From Fimbriimonadaceae bacterium (GTDB lineage Bacteria; Armatimonadota; Fimbriimonadia; Fimbriimonadales; Fimbriimonadaceae): DNA of 12,635 nucleotides. Shown in pieces: positions 5,958 through 12,635 of this stretch. The notes under the pieces are model-generated. The model had not been told where the DNA came from, did no database searches, and saw only the letters and a program-made list of their open reading frames with translations. Numbering within the stretch: position 1 is the first letter of the stretch; each line of letters begins with the position of its first letter. Position numbers and translations under genes: made by a program. The stretch is taken from assembly GCA_020851885.1 (NCBI GenBank), contig JADZBW010000149.1, forward strand, positions 1 through 12,635, read 5' to 3'.

Positions 5958-8900
5958 TACGAATCCTTCACCTTGACTACCTTGCCCGCCAAGTAGCGGT
6001 GCATGAAGTCGCTCTCTGCCCGGGGCGCAAAGCCTTTGGTCGCCTGTTGCCAAACGCCCTTGCCCTTCAACCCGCCGGCTTCCGCCTTGATCACGCGGAC
6101 CAGCGTCTCCTTGGGCACGGTGTTTAGAGCGTGGTTGTCCGCCTCTCCACCAAAGATGAAGTGCATGGCCGATTTGCTCTTATGGAAAAGAGAATCGGTC
6201 TGGTGCATGGGCATGGACCAGTCGCGGGTGAGACTCTGGTGAGAGCCGTACCTTAGGTTCGCTTGGTAACCGGTGTCAGAAGCCTGGGCCAAACCATCCT
6301 TACGGGTCTCATGGGCCAATACGCTACGCTCGGTGCTCATGAAGGCGCCATGCTTGATCATCACAACGTCGTAGGGATAACCCGGGTTGTATTTCACGCG
6401 CAACATCAGTCGAGCTACCTTGAAGAAAGGATCATCCGGCCGGTGGCCACGGTATGGACGGTCTGCCGGGTTGGCATCCACGTACACATAGTCGCCGTCG
6501 GCGAGACCCATCTCCTTGGCCGCTTCGGGGTTGATATTGATCTGGTGTTCGCCAACACCGGGGCTCCGCTTGTCCTTGCGGAACGTGTCGGCGAAGTTGG
6601 AATCCCATAGTAGATTCCAATCGGTCGTACTCCACTGCGAATGCACGCGGTGCCGCGTCTTGGGGGTCAGGCAGAAGAATCGGAAGCCTTCTTCCCAGAG
6701 CGGGTTCTTCGTGTGTTTCACTTCCGACCAGGGCATCTTGTTATTGGCGATGGTGCGGAGGTCGGCATCCACGACCTGAGATTGCAGGAGTTGAGGAGTA
6801 ACGCCGTAGTTCTCGGGCCGAACGAACGGGTTCGAACTGATGATCACGTTCGGAAGGTAGGGAGTCGCTTCCGGGCCTTCGCGATGGACGATGAAGTTCT
6901 CGCCGCAGGCAATTGCTTCCGGAATGTCGCAATAGGCGTTGAGGCGGCCAGTGTCCGTGAAGAATGGCTTGCTCTCGTTCACTTGCTCATAGAACGGGAT
7001 GCGCGGGTAGGTTCGGAAGCCCAGGAGGGCGGCTCCAGGTTCGCCGAACTTGCCAGCCATAATGTCGTCGACCGCCATGCCCTGAGTCGTCAAGGAACCC
7101 TTGAGCAGACGATCGATGTAGACCTCGGGGCGTCCATCGAGGGCGAACTTCCAGTAATCGGAAAATCTCTGGTCATTCAGCTTCGTTCCCAGAGCTTTCG
7201 CGACCCCGGCGATAATCGCGACATCGTCCTTGGTGTCGTAAACCGGAGGCATCCCGCCTTTCCAGATCTGTAGGAACGGGTTGCTGCATGAGGACGTGAC
7301 TTCGAGGGTCTCGAACTCCATCCACGAGTTGGCGGCCATGATGAAGTCTGCGTACTCACAGGACGCCGTCATCTCGATGTCTTGAGCGATGATCATGTCG
7401 ATCAGCGGATTGACATTCTTAATGGAATCGTAAGCCCATTTGGCATTGTTGAACAGGTTCACATTGGTGAACCACAGGGCCTTGGTTGGGGTGGGCATGT
7501 GCGTATCCCCAGTTAGGACGACCCTGCCACTGCCGGGCGTGTCGACGATCAGCGGACGATCCCCGCGGTTCCAGTAGGCCGGTTCTTCGTCCTTGGCACA
7601 CTTGTTGAGTTTCAGGTCCTTCGGACTTGCCTTCGGGTCGAGGTTGGAGTGGAACGGGTCCTCAGCGACCCATCCGTAGAATCCAGGTCCGACCTCGGGA
7701 GTCGACTGAAATACCGCTGCTTTATAGTTGCCCGACCAGGCGTAGAAGCCCGCACCCGGCTTGCCGATGTTGCCAGTCAGGATCATCGGAAGGCAAATGG
7801 CGCGGTTGGCCTCAGTGGCGTGGAACCAGTGGTTGATCCCTTCGCCGATGTGCACGCCGATCGGCCAGTTGTCGGGATTGCCGATATCGTGGGCGAGGCG
7901 CTCGATCAGTTCCTTGGGTGCCTTGCAAATTTCGCTCGCGGTTTCAACGTCGTAGTCTTTGAGGTGCACCTTATAGAGCGCCCACAGCGTTTGAACCTCG
8001 ACCTCGGAACCATCGACGAGCTTCACTTTCCCCTTCCAGTCTAGGGTGGGTTCGATGCCACGAGCCTCCATTCGCTCACCAATGTCATCGCGGGTCAGGG
8101 GCGTCAGCTTCTTGGTCTTTGAATCGAAGACGACGTAGTCGCCCAACTTCTCGTATTGCTCCTCTTCAAGTCCTTGCTCCTTCATACTTGGACCGTCCGC
8201 GGCGAGACCTGGCTTATAACCAGGGAACAAATCGGCCGCGTTAAGGCGCTTCAGGTTGTCGGTTCGGACGATGAGGGGGAAATCGGTGAACTTACGAACG
8301 AACGGCTCATCGTATTTCTTCTCGTCGATCAGAATCTTCGAAATCGCGAGGAAGAGAGCCGTATCGGTGGCTCCGGGACGAACTGGAATCCAGTAGGATG
8401 CCTTGGTTGCCGCGGGACCGTATTCCGGTGTGATGGTCACAATCTTGGCGCCGCGCTCGATGAGTTCGATGAAGAAGTGCGACTCCGTCATCTTGTTTTC
8501 GACAAGGTTCTTGCCAATCTGAATGTGGAGCTTGGCGTTCCTCAGGTCGTTCAAATCGCAGTCTGAGGATTGGAGCCCGTGGACGAAGGGAAAGCCCGGT
8601 GACTGATCGCCGTGCCAAGTGTAGTTGGACCACTTGCGCCCACCCAGTGCGTGTTTCTCGTCGACTCCGCGCACGTGGTGATCGACGAGGCCCATCATGT
8701 TGGAGAATCGATAGAGCCCGTACTTGCCGATAAAGCCGAGAACGCCCATGCCGCCTCGGCACTTGATCGTCCGGGTCCCCGCTCCTTTCATCGCATCGAG
8801 CATTTCCGGGGGATAGCCCTGCTCTTCGAGCCGCTTCCTGCCCTCGGCGCCGCTATAGTGGCGGGCAACCGCTTCGAATCCAGCCGCCGCCAACTTGAAT

Positions 8901-9418
8901 GTGTCGTCCCAGCTCAGGCGAACGAATGTGTCCTTTCCTCTCGTGTAGAAACCGTAGTGGTGCCGCAGTTCCTCGGTCAGCACAGGGAAGCCGTCGTCTG
9001 CCCACTGTTTCCAGCCGCGTCGCACCATCGGGTACTTGAGCCGGTAAGGACCGTAGACGCGCCGGTGGATCGTGTAGCCTTTATTGCATCCGCGTGGGTG
9101 CCAGTGGGCGGAAGCGGTGTGTCCATCGACGTCGGAGTAGCGAGATACGTCGTAGGCAGGCTCGATTCGCGTAACAACCCCATTTCGCTGAACGGCGGTC
9201 ATTCGGCATGCGTGGGTGCAGTTGGGCGAACAGACGAAACTGAACTTGCGGTCGTAGGCGTAGAGGTCTCGGTAGTAGTCCTCCCAATTTCGATCTGGAT
9301 AGAACGCGAGTGGGTTCTTGATCTCCTTTACGGAATGCAAGAGGGAGAAAGTGTATTCACCGAGTGCGCCCGCCCCAGCGGCCGCTCCGGCAATCACGAG
9401 AAACTGACGCCTTGTCAC
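5957..9418 (-). CDS. Tat-exported molybdopterin catalytic subunit, type II DMSO reductase family (NxrA-like)
   Basis: I choose GTG at 9418 as the start. It lies seven bases after AGGAG, overlaps the regulator stop as GTGA, and puts the twin-arginine motif T2-R-R-Q-F-L-V at the very N-terminus. An ATG at 9490 would put 24 odd residues in front of it. The product is 1153 aa. It shows the FS0 cluster ligands C63-x3-C67-x3-C71-x39-C111, with Cys where NarG has His. It has HGDQSPG with D271 as the likely aspartate ligand of molybdenum, aligned by eye to NarG Asp222. The C-terminal segment YGSHQSLTRDW is typical of this group. Close kin oxidise nitrite or reduce nitrate, selenate, (per)chlorate, or hydroxylate hydrocarbons. 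The length fits periplasmic NxrA better than the shorter SerA, PcrA or DdhA. The exact substrate remains unknown. Confidence 0.93.
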   Translation of the reverse strand: MTRRQFLVIAGAAAGAGALGEYTFSLLHSVKEIKNPLAFYPDRNWEDYYRDLYAYDRKFSFVCSPNCTHACRMTAVQRNGVVTRIEPAYDVSRYSDVDGHTASAHWHPRGCNKGYTIHRRVYGPYRLKYPMVRRGWKQWADDGFPVLTEELRHHYGFYTRGKDTFVRLSWDDTFKLAAAGFEAVARHYSGAEGRKRLEEQGYPPEMLDAMKGAGTRTIKCRGGMGVLGFIGKYGLYRFSNMMGLVDHHVRGVDEKHALGGRKWSNYTWHGDQSPGFPFVHGLQSSDCDLNDLRNAKLHIQIGKNLVENKMTESHFFIELIERGAKIVTITPEYGPAATKASYWIPVRPGATDTALFLAISKILIDEKKYDEPFVRKFTDFPLIVRTDNLKRLNAADLFPGYKPGLAADGPSMKEQGLEEEQYEKLGDYVVFDSKTKKLTPLTRDDIGERMEARGIEPTLDWKGKVKLVDGSEVEVQTLWALYKVHLKDYDVETASEICKAPKELIERLAHDIGNPDNWPIGVHIGEGINHWFHATEANRAICLPMILTGNIGKPGAGFYAWSGNYKAAVFQSTPEVGPGFYGWVAEDPFHSNLDPKASPKDLKLNKCAKDEEPAYWNRGDRPLIVDTPGSGRVVLTGDTHMPTPTKALWFTNVNLFNNAKWAYDSIKNVNPLIDMIIAQDIEMTASCEYADFIMAANSWMEFETLEVTSSCSNPFLQIWKGGMPPVYDTKDDVAIIAGVAKALGTKLNDQRFSDYWKFALDGRPEVYIDRLLKGSLTTQGMAVDDIMAGKFGEPGAALLGFRTYPRIPFYEQVNESKPFFTDTGRLNAYCDIPEAIACGENFIVHREGPEATPYLPNVIISSNPFVRPENYGVTPQLLQSQVVDADLRTIANNKMPWSEVKHTKNPLWEEGFRFFCLTPKTRHRVHSQWSTTDWNLLWDSNFADTFRKDKRSPGVGEHQININPEAAKEMGLADGDYVYVDANPADRPYRGHRPDDPFFKVARLMLRVKYNPGYPYDVVMIKHGAFMSTERSVLAHETRKDGLAQASDTGYQANLRYGSHQSLTRDWSMPMHQTDSLFHKSKSAMHFIFGGEADNHALNTVPKETLVRVIKAEAGGLKGKGVWQQATKGFAPRAESDFMHRYLAGKVVKVKDS

Positions 9419-9882
9419 TTCTTGGCTCCTAACGTTTGTCGGGTCGAGATAAGCTTGGCTTTTGCAACCGGTTCTCCGATTGCGGGGCACAAGCCTCCGA
9501 GCGTTGTCGAGCGAAGACTTTCAACGAAGTCCTCCGTGGCCTCCTGCAGAGCCTTGTGCAAGGGGCACAGCTGCCTCGAATGGCACGCCTTGTTCAAGGG
9601 GCAGGAATCGATGATCCGAATGGGTTCGACCGCGTCGATCACGTCAAATAGCGTGATCGAGCATGGCTCCCTGTCGAGTGCGTAGCCTCCCTTGCGTCCA
9701 GGTCTCGATCTCACGATACTGGCTCGACTCAGATCCCTCATGACCTTGGACAGGTAATCCGGCGGCACTTGAGTCTCCGCTGCGATCTGATGCACGGTGT
9801 GGCTTGCATTCGGTCGCTCTGCTAGAAACACAGTTGCCCTCAGGGCGTATTCCTTCGTCAGGGAAAGCACGACGATGATCAT
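9415..9882 (-). CDS. Rrf2-family Fe-S-dependent transcription regulator
   Basis: A 155-aa regulator. The N-terminal winged helix is typical (SLTKEYALRATVFLAE, then the recognition helix PPDYLSKVMRDLSRASIVRS and the wing GRKGGYAL at 62-69). Downstream are C94-x5-C100-x5-C106-x2-H109, the same spacing as the [2Fe-2S] ligands C92, C98, C104 and H107 of IscR; NsrR proteins share the three Cys. It should therefore bind an Fe-S cluster and respond to oxygen, nitric oxide or cluster supply. It is the first gene of the operon and its TGA overlaps the GTG of the catalytic subunit. That implies control of its own operon. The ATG at 9882 has only a weak ribosome site; a GTG four codons later is an alternative start. 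It could be an NsrR-, IscR- or RsrR-type sensor. Confidence 0.92.
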   Translation of the reverse strand: MIIVVLSLTKEYALRATVFLAERPNASHTVHQIAAETQVPPDYLSKVMRDLSRASIVRSRPGRKGGYALDREPCSITLFDVIDAVEPIRIIDSCPLNKACHSRQLCPLHKALQEATEDFVESLRSTTLGGLCPAIGEPVAKAKLISTRQTLGAKK

Positions 9883-9889
9883 ACCGATA

Positions 9890-9917
9890 TCTCTATCTAG
9901 TTATCCATATATAGAGA
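9890..9917 (-). promoter_or_regulatory. Inverted repeat upstream of rrf2-type gene, possible operator
   Basis: TCTCTAT at 9890-9896 and ATAGAGA at 9911-9917 form a 7-base perfect dyad with a 14-base, AT-rich centre in which two more inner positions pair. It lies 8 to 35 bases before the regulator start codon. Rrf2 regulators bind imperfect dyads of about this span and usually control their own promoter, so this is a candidate self-operator. No convincing -35/-10 pair is visible; TATATA-like sequence inside the dyad may be the -10. Confidence 0.4.
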
Positions 9918-10253
9918 ATCTTTTAGCTTTTTCTCGCGCAACCTGAAAAGCAGTCTGAGGAATTGCCAAGGCAGACCGCTTCTTTCAAGTCATCCGGACG
10001 CCCTTCTGACTTGGAAGCAAGCGTTAGGACAGCCACGCGGCAAGCAGGCTTGAGTCGCCACCCGCCTGACTCTGCCCGGCTTCCAAGAACCAGTTTCCAG
10101 TCCATCAGGATCTTGTGGTCGATCCTTGGTTTAGTGGCCGCCCAAGGATGCGCGGGCTCTCCCCCGGGGGGCCTGTATCTGGCCTGTCATCATTTTCATG
10201 GACACCAAGCGTGATTCGATCAACCATGCCTATCGAACTGGCTGAATTACGAG

Positions 10254-10281
10254 TTCCCATTGAAAAAACCCACGTTATAAT
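10254..10281 (+). promoter_or_regulatory. Promoter with perfect -10 box, predicted leaderless transcript
   Basis: TATAAT at 10276-10281 is a perfect -10 consensus. A weak -35 candidate, TTCCCA, lies at 10254-10259 with a 16-base spacer. Only six bases (GCGCGC) separate the -10 box from the ATG at 10288, so transcription should begin at or next to the A of the start codon. No ribosome site can lie upstream within such an mRNA. Confidence 0.65.
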
Positions 10282-10287
10282 GCGCGC

Positions 10288-11832
10288 ATGTTGCTTGCCT
10301 CGCTTGCCCTTGCTCTCGTGCCTTCCATGGGTGCCGCCAAGCCCCTCTTCTTACCGACAGGTTGGCCAAGCCATGGCGGCGACGCCCAACACACGGCATT
10401 GGCCAGCGTCGCCGCGCAGCATCTAGGCGAAATCAAGTGGACCACCCAGGTCGATTTGAACCCACGATACAGCGGGAACAGCCTGCTCTCGCACTATGGC
10501 TCGCCGGTTGTCTCACGGGACAACGTCATTGTCGTCGGCCAGAAACAAGATATCGATTCCGGATTCAAGGTCGTTGCCTTTAATGCGACGACCGGCTCAT
10601 CTCTTTGGACCGAAGACAGCGATTACATCATGCCCCCGCATGGGTGGACCCCTTCATTCGGGCCCTGCATTTCGAACCTCGGGCTGACAAAGACGGTTCA
10701 GATGGCGGTTTGGCCGATGGCCGGTGGCCGAATCGCCTATCGAGCAATTGGCAACAACGGTGCCCGACCTCAAACGCTTGCCTTCTATGGCAATGCCGAA
10801 TTTGCCGCCCATCCGGTGGAATATACGGACTCGATCCGAATCTGCACCCCGCTGACCCCCGGACCGGATGGCAACGTATATTTTGGGTTCATCGCCCTGG
10901 CAGACACGCCGGCGCATCTCAAGTCCGGTATCGCCAAAGTCAACTTCAGCGGAGGTACGACGGCGGCGGCTGAAGTCCTCTCCGGCGATCCAGCGGTGAA
11001 TCAGGTGAAGATGAATGCCGCTCCGGCCATCACGGTGGCCGGTGATGCGCTTTACGTCACGCTGACCAACGGCGGTTGGGGACGGGGAATCTTAACCAAG
11101 GTTCGAACCAGCAACCTGCAGGAGATGGCGAGGGTTCCGATGCTCGATCCCAAGTCGGGGTTGTCCGCGATCGTGGAGGACCTTGGAACGGCGTGTCCGA
11201 TGATCGGACCCGATGGCGACGTCTATGTTGGCGTCCTGGAGAATCCATTCCCGGACAACCATGACCGAGGCTGGCTCCTACATTTTTCAGGCGACTTAAG
11301 CGAAACGAAGACCCCGGGAGCCTTTGGTTGGGACGATACTCCTTCCGTAGTTCCTGCATCGGCAGTTCCGTCTTATACGGGTTCGTCGCCATATCTGCTC
11401 CTCAGTAAGTACAACAACTATGCGGGCGTGGGTGGCGATGGGGTCAACAAGATCGCGCTGCTCGATCCACGTGTAGGGGCACCGGAGGTGATTTCCGGCA
11501 TCCAGGCGATGGCGGAGATTGCGACGATCGCCGGCCCGACGTCCGATCCCGAATTCATCGACACCCATCCAAACGCCGTGCGGGAATGGTGTGTGAATAC
11601 CGCCGTTGTGGATGCTCTCGGTCATGGCGTCCTCCTGAACAGCGAGGACGGAATTCTCTACCGATGGAGCTTCGACACCTTCCAATTCTCTGAAAGCATT
11701 CGGCTGACCGATGGCATCGGCGAGGCCTATACGACGACGATGGTCAGCAACGATGGCCTCATTTTTGGAATCAGCAACGCACGGCTGTTCTGCGTGGGCA
11801 ATTCCTCCTTGAGAAAGAAGCACAAACGATGA
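10288..11832 (+). CDS. Secreted PQQ-like beta-propeller protein
   Basis: A 514-aa protein. ATG at 10288 is forced by an in-frame TGA at 10261-10263. A short hydrophobic N-terminus (LLASLALALVPSMGAAKP) is a plausible signal peptide, although it lacks the usual positive charge. The mature start, W-P-S-H-G-G-D-A-Q-H-T-A, followed by LGEIKWTTQV, is the typical first blade of PQQ-like (BamB/quinoprotein-type) propellers. Repeats such as GPDGNVYFG near residue 190 and GPDGDVYVG near residue 307 fit the blade strands. I see no clear catalytic set of a true PQQ dehydrogenase, so it may bind or scaffold rather than catalyse. It ends in a very basic tail (SLRKKHKR). The next gene overlaps its stop by four bases. 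Confidence 0.8.
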   Translation: MLLASLALALVPSMGAAKPLFLPTGWPSHGGDAQHTALASVAAQHLGEIKWTTQVDLNPRYSGNSLLSHYGSPVVSRDNVIVVGQKQDIDSGFKVVAFNATTGSSLWTEDSDYIMPPHGWTPSFGPCISNLGLTKTVQMAVWPMAGGRIAYRAIGNNGARPQTLAFYGNAEFAAHPVEYTDSIRICTPLTPGPDGNVYFGFIALADTPAHLKSGIAKVNFSGGTTAAAEVLSGDPAVNQVKMNAAPAITVAGDALYVTLTNGGWGRGILTKVRTSNLQEMARVPMLDPKSGLSAIVEDLGTACPMIGPDGDVYVGVLENPFPDNHDRGWLLHFSGDLSETKTPGAFGWDDTPSVVPASAVPSYTGSSPYLLLSKYNNYAGVGGDGVNKIALLDPRVGAPEVISGIQAMAEIATIAGPTSDPEFIDTHPNAVREWCVNTAVVDALGHGVLLNSEDGILYRWSFDTFQFSESIRLTDGIGEAYTTTMVSNDGLIFGISNARLFCVGNSSLRKKHKR

Positions 11833-12635
11833 TTCTGACGCTGGCCGTATTGATTGCATGCCAAAAGGACTCGATAGATCCTGGCTTGATCGCATGGCGA
11901 ACACCGGACCGAGCCGGGCGGTCCTGCTCGTCCTGCCATTCGCCGGATGGTATCGAGTTGGCGGCCTATGGGTTCGACAAAGAAGACCTTGTACGCCGTT
12001 CGGCTCGGCACCTGAACGAGGAAGGTCAGACTCAGGTCGTCAATTGGATCTTGCTGAATCGCGGGAAGATCCATCGCGAGGTTGAAAACCCCTTGCTGAG
12101 CCGGCCCTTGCAACCGGGCGGCAAAGTGTTGCCTGGAATCACTCCGAAAGAGCGGGATTTGGCCTTCCTAGCCAGTCTGGGATCTGTGGCTCCAAAGCTC
12201 GAGAGCGCCCGTGTTGGGTCACTCAAGGCGGCGAAGGAAGTCCGCGACGAAGTACTGGACCTCGCTCTAAGGTCGCTTCCAGTGGGAATCGAAATGAATC
12301 GTCTGAGTGAAGACGGGTTCCACGGCAAAGACCATGCCACGTTGGCTCATTGGATACCGGACGTGCCGGTGGCGACGGGAGCCCCGATCAGACTGGCTGA
12401 GGACGCCTACTTGAGGGAACCGTCCGAAACAACCTTGAATGCCCTCGATCAGGCAGTGTCGACACTCTCTCCCCACAGTAGCCCGATCCAACTCTTGGCT
12501 TTGAACAAATACCGGTCATTGCTTCGCCTGCAGCACTTGGTAAGAACGGGTAACTGGGTTGGAATCCATATGGACAATCCGCTTTGGCAGGTGGCCGAGA
12601 TCGCCCGAACCAGTGAGAATTTTGACGGCTCGCAA
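11829..12635 (+). CDS. Lipoprotein c-type cytochrome, 3' end cut by window edge
   Basis: The frame starts with ATG at 11829, overlapping the propeller stop as ATGA, and stays open to the window end (269 residues visible). The first residues, MILTLAVLIAC, form a very short signal with lipobox LIAC and a candidate lipidated Cys11, although no basic n-region is present. A single haem c attachment site C33-S-S-C36-H37 follows at once. The region after it (AYGFDKEDLVRRSARHL, then PLLSRPLQPGGKVLPGITPKERDLAFLASLG) looks like a cytochrome c domain ending in a helix before residue 120. The remaining 150 residues are unknown to me, with no further CxxCH in view. It is probably an outer- or inner-membrane-attached electron carrier translated with the propeller protein. 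A weak purine-rich GAGAAAGAAG precedes the start by eight bases. Confidence 0.8.
   Translation, partial: MILTLAVLIACQKDSIDPGLIAWRTPDRAGRSCSSCHSPDGIELAAYGFDKEDLVRRSARHLNEEGQTQVVNWILLNRGKIHREVENPLLSRPLQPGGKVLPGITPKERDLAFLASLGSVAPKLESARVGSLKAAKEVRDEVLDLALRSLPVGIEMNRLSEDGFHGKDHATLAHWIPDVPVATGAPIRLAEDAYLREPSETTLNALDQAVSTLSPHSSPIQLLALNKYRSLLRLQHLVRTGNWVGIHMDNPLWQVAEIARTSENFDGSQ

Larger units (their letters stand above)
9883..10287. other. Divergent intergenic region, 405 bases
   Basis: This region separates the minus-strand operon from the plus-strand propeller/cytochrome genes. Its left edge holds the putative Rrf2 operator and its right edge the propeller promoter. In between I see no convincing gene. 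A 9-base inverted repeat (CTTGGAAGC at 10010-10018, GCTTCCAAG at 10079-10087) encloses a small inner dyad (CAAGCAGGCTTG at 10041-10052), and a CCCCCGGGGG block lies near 10161-10170. A repeat of that size is not surprising by chance in 400 bases, so an RNA or second regulator site is only a possibility. Confidence 0.6.

Noticed and set aside
8612..9685. A 357-codon plus-strand frame opposite the catalytic subunit and regulator genes.
   Set aside because: It crosses the junction of two well-supported genes on the other strand and shows no known motif. Long antisense frames are common in GC-rich coding DNA.
10010..10087. 9-base inverted repeat CTTGGAAGC/GCTTCCAAG with an inner dyad, as a possible small RNA.
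   Set aside because: With about 80,000 base pairs of positions to compare in 400 bases, a perfect 9-base match is not rare. There is no T run to end it and no clear promoter in front, so I list it only within the intergenic description.
10112..10213. A short frame from TTG (about 10112) encoding 33 residues with a hydrophobic start, a Cys, and a His-rich end (ACHHFHGHQA).
   Set aside because: There is no ribosome site and the start codon is weak. It lies in the upstream region of a strong promoter, and a short frame of this kind is expected by chance. I could not support it as a gene.

Overview
The window is bacterial chromosomal DNA of moderately high GC content. I cannot place the organism from this sequence. 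It is a respiratory or chemolithotrophic bacterium with Tat export, lipoproteins and c-type cytochromes. One strong promoter predicts a leaderless mRNA, a habit common in some phyla (for example Actinobacteria, Deinococcus relatives and probably Armatimonadota), but this is only a hint.

Left part (1-1830): the minus strand carries a lipoprotein gene cut by the left edge and, just upstream of it, a GNAT acetyltransferase. A plus-strand tRNA-Lys(CTT) follows, with a clear promoter and terminator. Next is a plus-strand orphan gene with a PD-(D/E)XK-nuclease-like core. A strong hairpin terminator at about 1791-1831 closes the large minus-strand operon.

Centre (1857-9882, minus strand, read from right to left): one tightly packed seven-gene operon in which every neighbouring pair of genes overlaps by 1 to 8 bases. 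The order is: an Rrf2-family regulator with an IscR-like Fe-S ligand set; a Tat-exported molybdopterin catalytic subunit (1153 aa from a GTG start); a 91-aa protein of unknown function; a four-cluster Fe-S subunit (415 aa); a TorD/NarJ-type chaperone; a membrane-anchored ethylbenzene-dehydrogenase-type haem b subunit; and a polytopic membrane protein. This is a type II DMSO-reductase-family enzyme facing the periplasm. The A-B-D-C order is that of ddh/ser/clr operons, but the lengths and sequence character of the A and B subunits look more like periplasmic nitrite oxidoreductase/nitrate reductase (NxrAB-like). The substrate cannot be fixed from sequence alone.

Right part (9883-12635): a 405-base divergent intergenic region holds a dyad that may be the Rrf2 operator and, on the other side, a perfect TATAAT six bases before the next start codon. 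A plus-strand pair follows, overlapping as ATGA: a secreted PQQ-like beta-propeller protein and a lipoprotein c-type cytochrome with a CSSCH haem site, which runs off the right edge. The two divergent units could supply extracytoplasmic electron-transfer partners to each other, but that link is inference from position only.
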